A DNA stretch of 64,000 nucleotides, taken from positions 2,752,001 to 2,816,000 of the forward strand of contig NZ_CP023737.1 of NCBI RefSeq assembly GCF_002752655.1, in the 5' to 3' direction. Both the position numbers and the translations under genes were made by a program. The stretch is from Methylosinus trichosporium OB3b (GTDB lineage: Bacteria; Pseudomonadota; Alphaproteobacteria; Rhizobiales; Beijerinckiaceae). Of this stretch, positions 60,828 to 64,000 are shown one piece after another. Position 1 is the first letter of the stretch; every line of letters starts with the position of its first letter. Under the pieces are notes generated by a model. The model had not been told where the DNA came from and did no database searches. It saw only the letters and a list, made by a program, of their open reading frames with translations.

Positions 60828-62321
60828 TCAACCGCCTGTCCTTAATCGCAGCCCCCGCGGCACGAGCCACGCCTCCGCCAGCGCGAAAACTCCCTGCGCC
60901 GCGAGCGCCATCAGCGCCGCCGGAACGGCGCCCTCCAGAATGAGCCCCATATTGTCGAGCCGCACGCCGGTGAAGATCGGCTCGCCATAGCCGCCGGCGC
61001 CGATCAGCGCGCCGAGCGTCGCCGTGCCGATATTGATGATCGCCGCGGTCTCGAGGCCGGCGAGAATGGCGCGCGAGGCCATGGGCAGCTCGACCAGCAG
61101 CAGTCGGCGCCAGGGCGAGAGTCCGAGGACGATCGCCGAATTGCGGATCGAGGCGGGAATGCCGGAAACGCCTGTCGCGACGTTCCGCAGGATCGGCAGC
61201 AGGCTGTAGAGGAACAGCGCGACGATCGCCGGCGCCGCGCCGAGGCCGAGCAGCGGGATCATGAAGACGAGCAGCGCCAATGACGGAATCGTCTGCAGCA
61301 GCCCCGCCGCGGCGAGCGTGATGCGTCCGAGCCGCGGGCGCCGCGCCGCCATCACGCCGAGCGGCAGAGCGACGGCGGCGGCTGCGGCGAGCGAGACGCC
61401 GACGAGAAAGATATGCTCCAGCGTGCGCCGCCACACGCGCTCGGCGAGGCCGCGCGAGGGCAGGGACGCAATGACGCCGAACTGTTTCGCGACGAAATTC
61501 GCCGCCGCCTCGCGCTCGCTGCGCAGCCCCGTCTTCACGGCGACATTCATCGCGATCATGGCCGAAGTCTCGATGCGCCCTTCGAGCCGCAGCATGGCCG
61601 CGAGCGCTTTCGGCGCGCGCTGCGCGAGATCGGCGCGATAGAGCAGAACGGCGCGATTCTCGATGAAGAAGCGCCGGTCGTCGTCGAGCACGAGAATGCG
61701 CCGATCGGCGAATTCGGGATCGGTCGTATAGAGGTCCATCACATCGATGGAGCCGTCGATCAGACCCTTATAGGCGAGGTGATGATCGAGCCCGCGCACC
61801 GTGTCGGGATCGAGCCCATAGGCCAGGGCCAATGCGGGCCAGCCGTCGGCGCGGGCCAGAAACTCCTGACTGAGGCCGAAGCTCAATTCCGTGCGGCGCG
61901 CGAGATCCGAAATAGACGCGATGCGCAAGGCTTCGGCGCGATCGCGGCGCATGCCGAGCGCATAGCTGTTGCCGAAGCCGAGCGGCAGGCTCGCCCTGAT
62001 TCCATGCGTGGCGAGAGCGTTCTCGATCTCGGCGGCGGTCGAGACGTTCTGATCGGCGAGAATCTCCTGCTTCAGCGTGCCCGTATATTCGGGATAGACG
62101 TCGATCTCGCCGGCGATGAGCGCGTTCCACAACAGGCGCGTGCCGCCGAGCCCGAGGCGTCGCTCGACATCGGCGCCGGAGGCCACGGCGAGATCGGCGG
62201 CGATCTCGGCGACGATCGCCGATTCGACGAAGGTCTTGGAGCCGATTCGCACATCGAACGATTCGCGCGCGCAGGCGCAGAGCAGGGCAAGGGCCGCGAC
62301 AACAGCGAAGGCGCTCCTCAC
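60828..62321 (-). CDS. osmoprotectant ABC transporter, binding protein fused to permease
   Basis: The 497-residue protein joins an OpuAC-type substrate-binding domain (about 22-275: 'RIGSKTFVESAIVAEIAADL', 'AGEIDVYPEYTGTL') to a permease domain (about 290-490) with five to six membrane spans and the ABC-contact loop 'GVSGIPASIRNSAIVLGLSP'. The N-terminus carries a lipoprotein-like signal ('ALALLCACARES'). Such fusions import glycine betaine, choline or similar solutes. The ATPase gene at 63076 overlaps it by ATGA. The order binding domain first, permease second is the less common arrangement. Confidence 0.9.
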   Translation of the reverse strand: MRSAFAVVAALALLCACARESFDVRIGSKTFVESAIVAEIAADLAVASGADVERRLGLGGTRLLWNALIAGEIDVYPEYTGTLKQEILADQNVSTAAEIENALATHGIRASLPLGFGNSYALGMRRDRAEALRIASISDLARRTELSFGLSQEFLARADGWPALALAYGLDPDTVRGLDHHLAYKGLIDGSIDVMDLYTTDPEFADRRILVLDDDRRFFIENRAVLLYRADLAQRAPKALAAMLRLEGRIETSAMIAMNVAVKTGLRSEREAAANFVAKQFGVIASLPSRGLAERVWRRTLEHIFLVGVSLAAAAAVALPLGVMAARRPRLGRITLAAAGLLQTIPSLALLVFMIPLLGLGAAPAIVALFLYSLLPILRNVATGVSGIPASIRNSAIVLGLSPWRRLLLVELPMASRAILAGLETAAIINIGTATLGALIGAGGYGEPIFTGVRLDNMGLILEGAVPAALMALAAQGVFALAEAWLVPRGLRLRTGG

Positions 62322-63076
62322 GACGGCCCCGCATCGCTCGGCGTAGCGGTGAGCCGCCGCGTGCTCGCGCGCACGAAGCGCGTCACAAACGCATCCGCCG
62401 GCCGCTCGACGAGATCGGCGAAGCGGCCCGTCTGCACGATGCGGCCGTGATTCATCAGCACGATTCGCTCGGCGAAGAAGGCGGCTTCGGACAGGTCATG
62501 CGTGACGATGACGACGGTCTTGCGCAGCCGCTCGAAGATGGCGGCGAGATCGTCCTGCAGATCGGCGCGAATCAGCGGATCGAGCGCGCCCAGAGGCTCG
62601 TCCATCAGCAGAATGTCGGGATCGAGCATCAGCGCGCGCATCAGGGAGACGCGCTGGCGCTGGCCGCCGGAGAGCTCGGCCGGGTAGCGATCGAGCGCGA
62701 CGCCGCAAAGACGCGTGAGCCGGCAGAGCTCGTCGAGCCGCGCCGCGCGGCGCTCGGCCGACCAGCCGTCCTCGCGCGCCATCAGCTCGATATTGCGCCG
62801 CGCGGTGAGATGCGGGAACAGACCGCCGTCCTGGATCACATAGCCCATCAGCCGGCGCAGATGCGGCGCCGATTTCTGCGAGAGCAGATGGCTCTCGATC
62901 TCGATGGTTCCGGCGTCCGGCGGCTCGAGCCCGACGATGAGCGACAGCAGCGTGGATTTGCCCGATCCCGAGGAGCCTATCAGCGCCGTCGTGCGGCCGG
63001 CTTCGAAGGTCAGCGTGACCCGATCGACAGCGAGGGCGCCGCCATAGGATTTGCTGACCTCGTCCAATCGGATCAT
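62318..63076 (-). CDS. osmoprotectant ABC transporter ATP-binding protein
   Basis: The 252-residue ATPase has Walker A 'GSSGSGKSTLLSLIVG', signature 'LSGGQRQRVSLMRAL', Walker B 'ILLMDEPLGALDP' and the H-loop 'VIVTHDLSEA', as in OpuCA/OsmV, but no C-terminal CBS domains. It powers the fused permease downstream. The two form a complete two-gene importer. Confidence 0.92.
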   Translation of the reverse strand: MIRLDEVSKSYGGALAVDRVTLTFEAGRTTALIGSSGSGKSTLLSLIVGLEPPDAGTIEIESHLLSQKSAPHLRRLMGYVIQDGGLFPHLTARRNIELMAREDGWSAERRAARLDELCRLTRLCGVALDRYPAELSGGQRQRVSLMRALMLDPDILLMDEPLGALDPLIRADLQDDLAAIFERLRKTVVIVTHDLSEAAFFAERIVLMNHGRIVQTGRFADLVERPADAFVTRFVRASTRRLTATPSDAGPS

Positions 63077-63206
63077 CGCGGCGGCCGCCTCATTGTGGCG
63101 TGCCGTCTATCTGGAGCGAATGGGCGACGCGCCAAGGGGCGCGTCGCCGGGGAAGGGATTGCAGCGCGATCCGGCGTGACGCCGAGCCTCGTCCGAATGC
63201 CTCGGT

Positions 63207-64000
63207 TCACTTGAGTTGCAGCACGGTGGGGACGCCGCCGGAGATGTTCGAGCCGTTGTGGTAGATGAGATTATTGCCGAAGCTGAACACCCCATAGGCG
63301 TTCGGATCGATGAGGAGGCCGGTGTTGTTCGCCGTGGCGGTGGAGCGGGCGAGCTGGATCCAGCCGTCGGATCCGGCCTTGAAGCCGACGCCGCTGTTAA
63401 CGACGGTCGTGTCGGTCACGTCGCCATAGCTGAACTTCTCCGAGGCGATGCCGGCGGATCCGGCGCCCGAGATCGACACGCGATTGATGACGCCGTCGGC
63501 CACATTGTTGATGGCGCTGAGCGAGATGCCGTGGCCGGCCACCTTGGCGATCGTCGTGTCCTCGATCAGATAGCGCACCTTGCCGCCGACGGCGCCGGAC
63601 GCCTGGATGAAGACGCCATTGCCCTTGAGATTGCGCAGATGGCAGTTCTTGATCGTCACGAGGCCAGCGGAGTTGACCTTCACGCCGATGTAGCCGGTGT
63701 TGTTCAGGCCCTGGATGACGAGGCCGCTGATGTTGACGGAGTCGGTCACGGCGGCGGCGACGGTGATCACGTCGAAGGGGCCGCTCTGGCCGGCGCTGGC
63801 GCCGGGCGCGCCGGTGACGGAGATCGCCTTGTTGATGGTGAAGGGGCCGAAGTCGCCGGCGTCGATCGCCTTCATGTCGCCACCCGCGGAGGTCTGGCCG
63901 ATCGCATAAGCGAAGGTGCGGCAAGCGGAGGCGGCGGTCGCGCAGCCGCCGGAGTCGGAGCCACTCGCCGAGACATAGGTGACGGGCGAAGCCGCGAGAG
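63207..64000 (-). CDS. right-handed beta-helix protein (5' end outside window)
   Basis: The frame is open to the end of the window, giving about 264 residues up to the stop at 63207. Near the visible N-terminus are 'TYVSASGSDSGGC' and 'CRTFAYAIGQTSAGGD', the usual beginning of the exported pectate-lyase-like family. Beta-helix rungs follow ('VNISGLVIQGLNNTGYIGVK', 'VTIKNCHLRNLKGNGVFIQA'). There is no enzymatic motif that I can name. The missing start probably carries a signal peptide. Likely a surface or secreted protein. Confidence 0.85.
   Translation of the reverse strand, partial: LAASPVTYVSASGSDSGGCATAASACRTFAYAIGQTSAGGDMKAIDAGDFGPFTINKAISVTGAPGASAGQSGPFDVITVAAAVTDSVNISGLVIQGLNNTGYIGVKVNSAGLVTIKNCHLRNLKGNGVFIQASGAVGGKVRYLIEDTTIAKVAGHGISLSAINNVADGVINRVSISGAGSAGIASEKFSYGDVTDTTVVNSGVGFKAGSDGWIQLARSTATANNTGLLIDPNAYGVFSFGNNLIYHNGSNISGGVPTVLQLK

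Overview
The window is a GC-rich (by eye well above 60 %) chromosomal segment of an alphaproteobacterium, most likely of the order Hyphomicrobiales. Support comes from the complete PhyR-NepR-EcfG general stress module (an alphaproteobacterial signature), the lptB-rpoN-hpf-ptsN order, the lepB-rnc-era order and several families of short palindromic intergenic repeats. The overall gene complement reminds me of the Methylocystaceae, but no methanotrophy gene is present, so family level is only a guess.

Layout. 1-5046: end of aconitase, a LysR regulator, cell-wall enzymes (L,D-transpeptidase, MepA), MsrA, a small membrane protein and tRNA-Ser. 5381-7761: a small TetR-controlled cassette (creatinase-like M24 protein plus a 98-residue protein) with visible operators. 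8216-16269: an integrated genetic element inserted at the 3' end of tRNA-Lys(CTT). It is bounded by a 50-bp direct repeat and carries a P4-type integrase, an AlpA-like regulator, a run of tightly overlapping genes including a DUF3987 primase/ATPase and a DUF5681 protein, and a minus-strand pair (membrane protein and lipoprotein). 16382-21127: metallophosphoesterase, PBP1C and fumarase. 21191-23565: EcfG sigma factor, NepR, PhyR and a KGG stress protein, with a recognisable EcfG promoter in front of nepR. 23623-28760: PtsN, HPF, RpoN, LptB and LeuD. 29006-30394: an exported RCC1 propeller that appears to be inserted into a split Ig-like domain.

30451-33270 holds a TetR regulator followed by an SQR-like flavoprotein, a DUF1641 protein and a cysteine-depleted NifU/IscU-like scaffold; matching palindromes lie in front of the regulator and in front of the operon. 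34232-36655 holds a radical SAM protein and a family 2 glycosyltransferase that end in the same short C-terminal motif. Then come a CrtF-like methyltransferase, a TetR regulator and a PQQ-type sugar dehydrogenase. 40238-44925 is a glycine cleavage operon (gcvT-gcvH-gcvPA-gcvPB) under a tandem glycine riboswitch. 45079-50710: small proteins, an ABC-F ATPase, VapBC and a soluble lytic transglycosylase. 51117-60737 is housekeeping: dapA, smpB, a uracil-DNA glycosylase, a NYN protein, rpoZ, rsh, pdxJ, acpS, lepB, rnc and era. The window closes with a two-gene osmoprotectant ABC transporter whose permease is fused to its binding protein, and a truncated beta-helix protein.

Most interesting for follow-up: the TetR/SQR-like/DUF1641/degenerate-scaffold unit, the shared C-terminal motif of the radical SAM and glycosyltransferase pair, the RCC1-in-Ig architecture, and the tRNA-Lys element with its uncharacterised cargo. 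All calls rest on reading the sequence and on recalled family knowledge; no database search was run.
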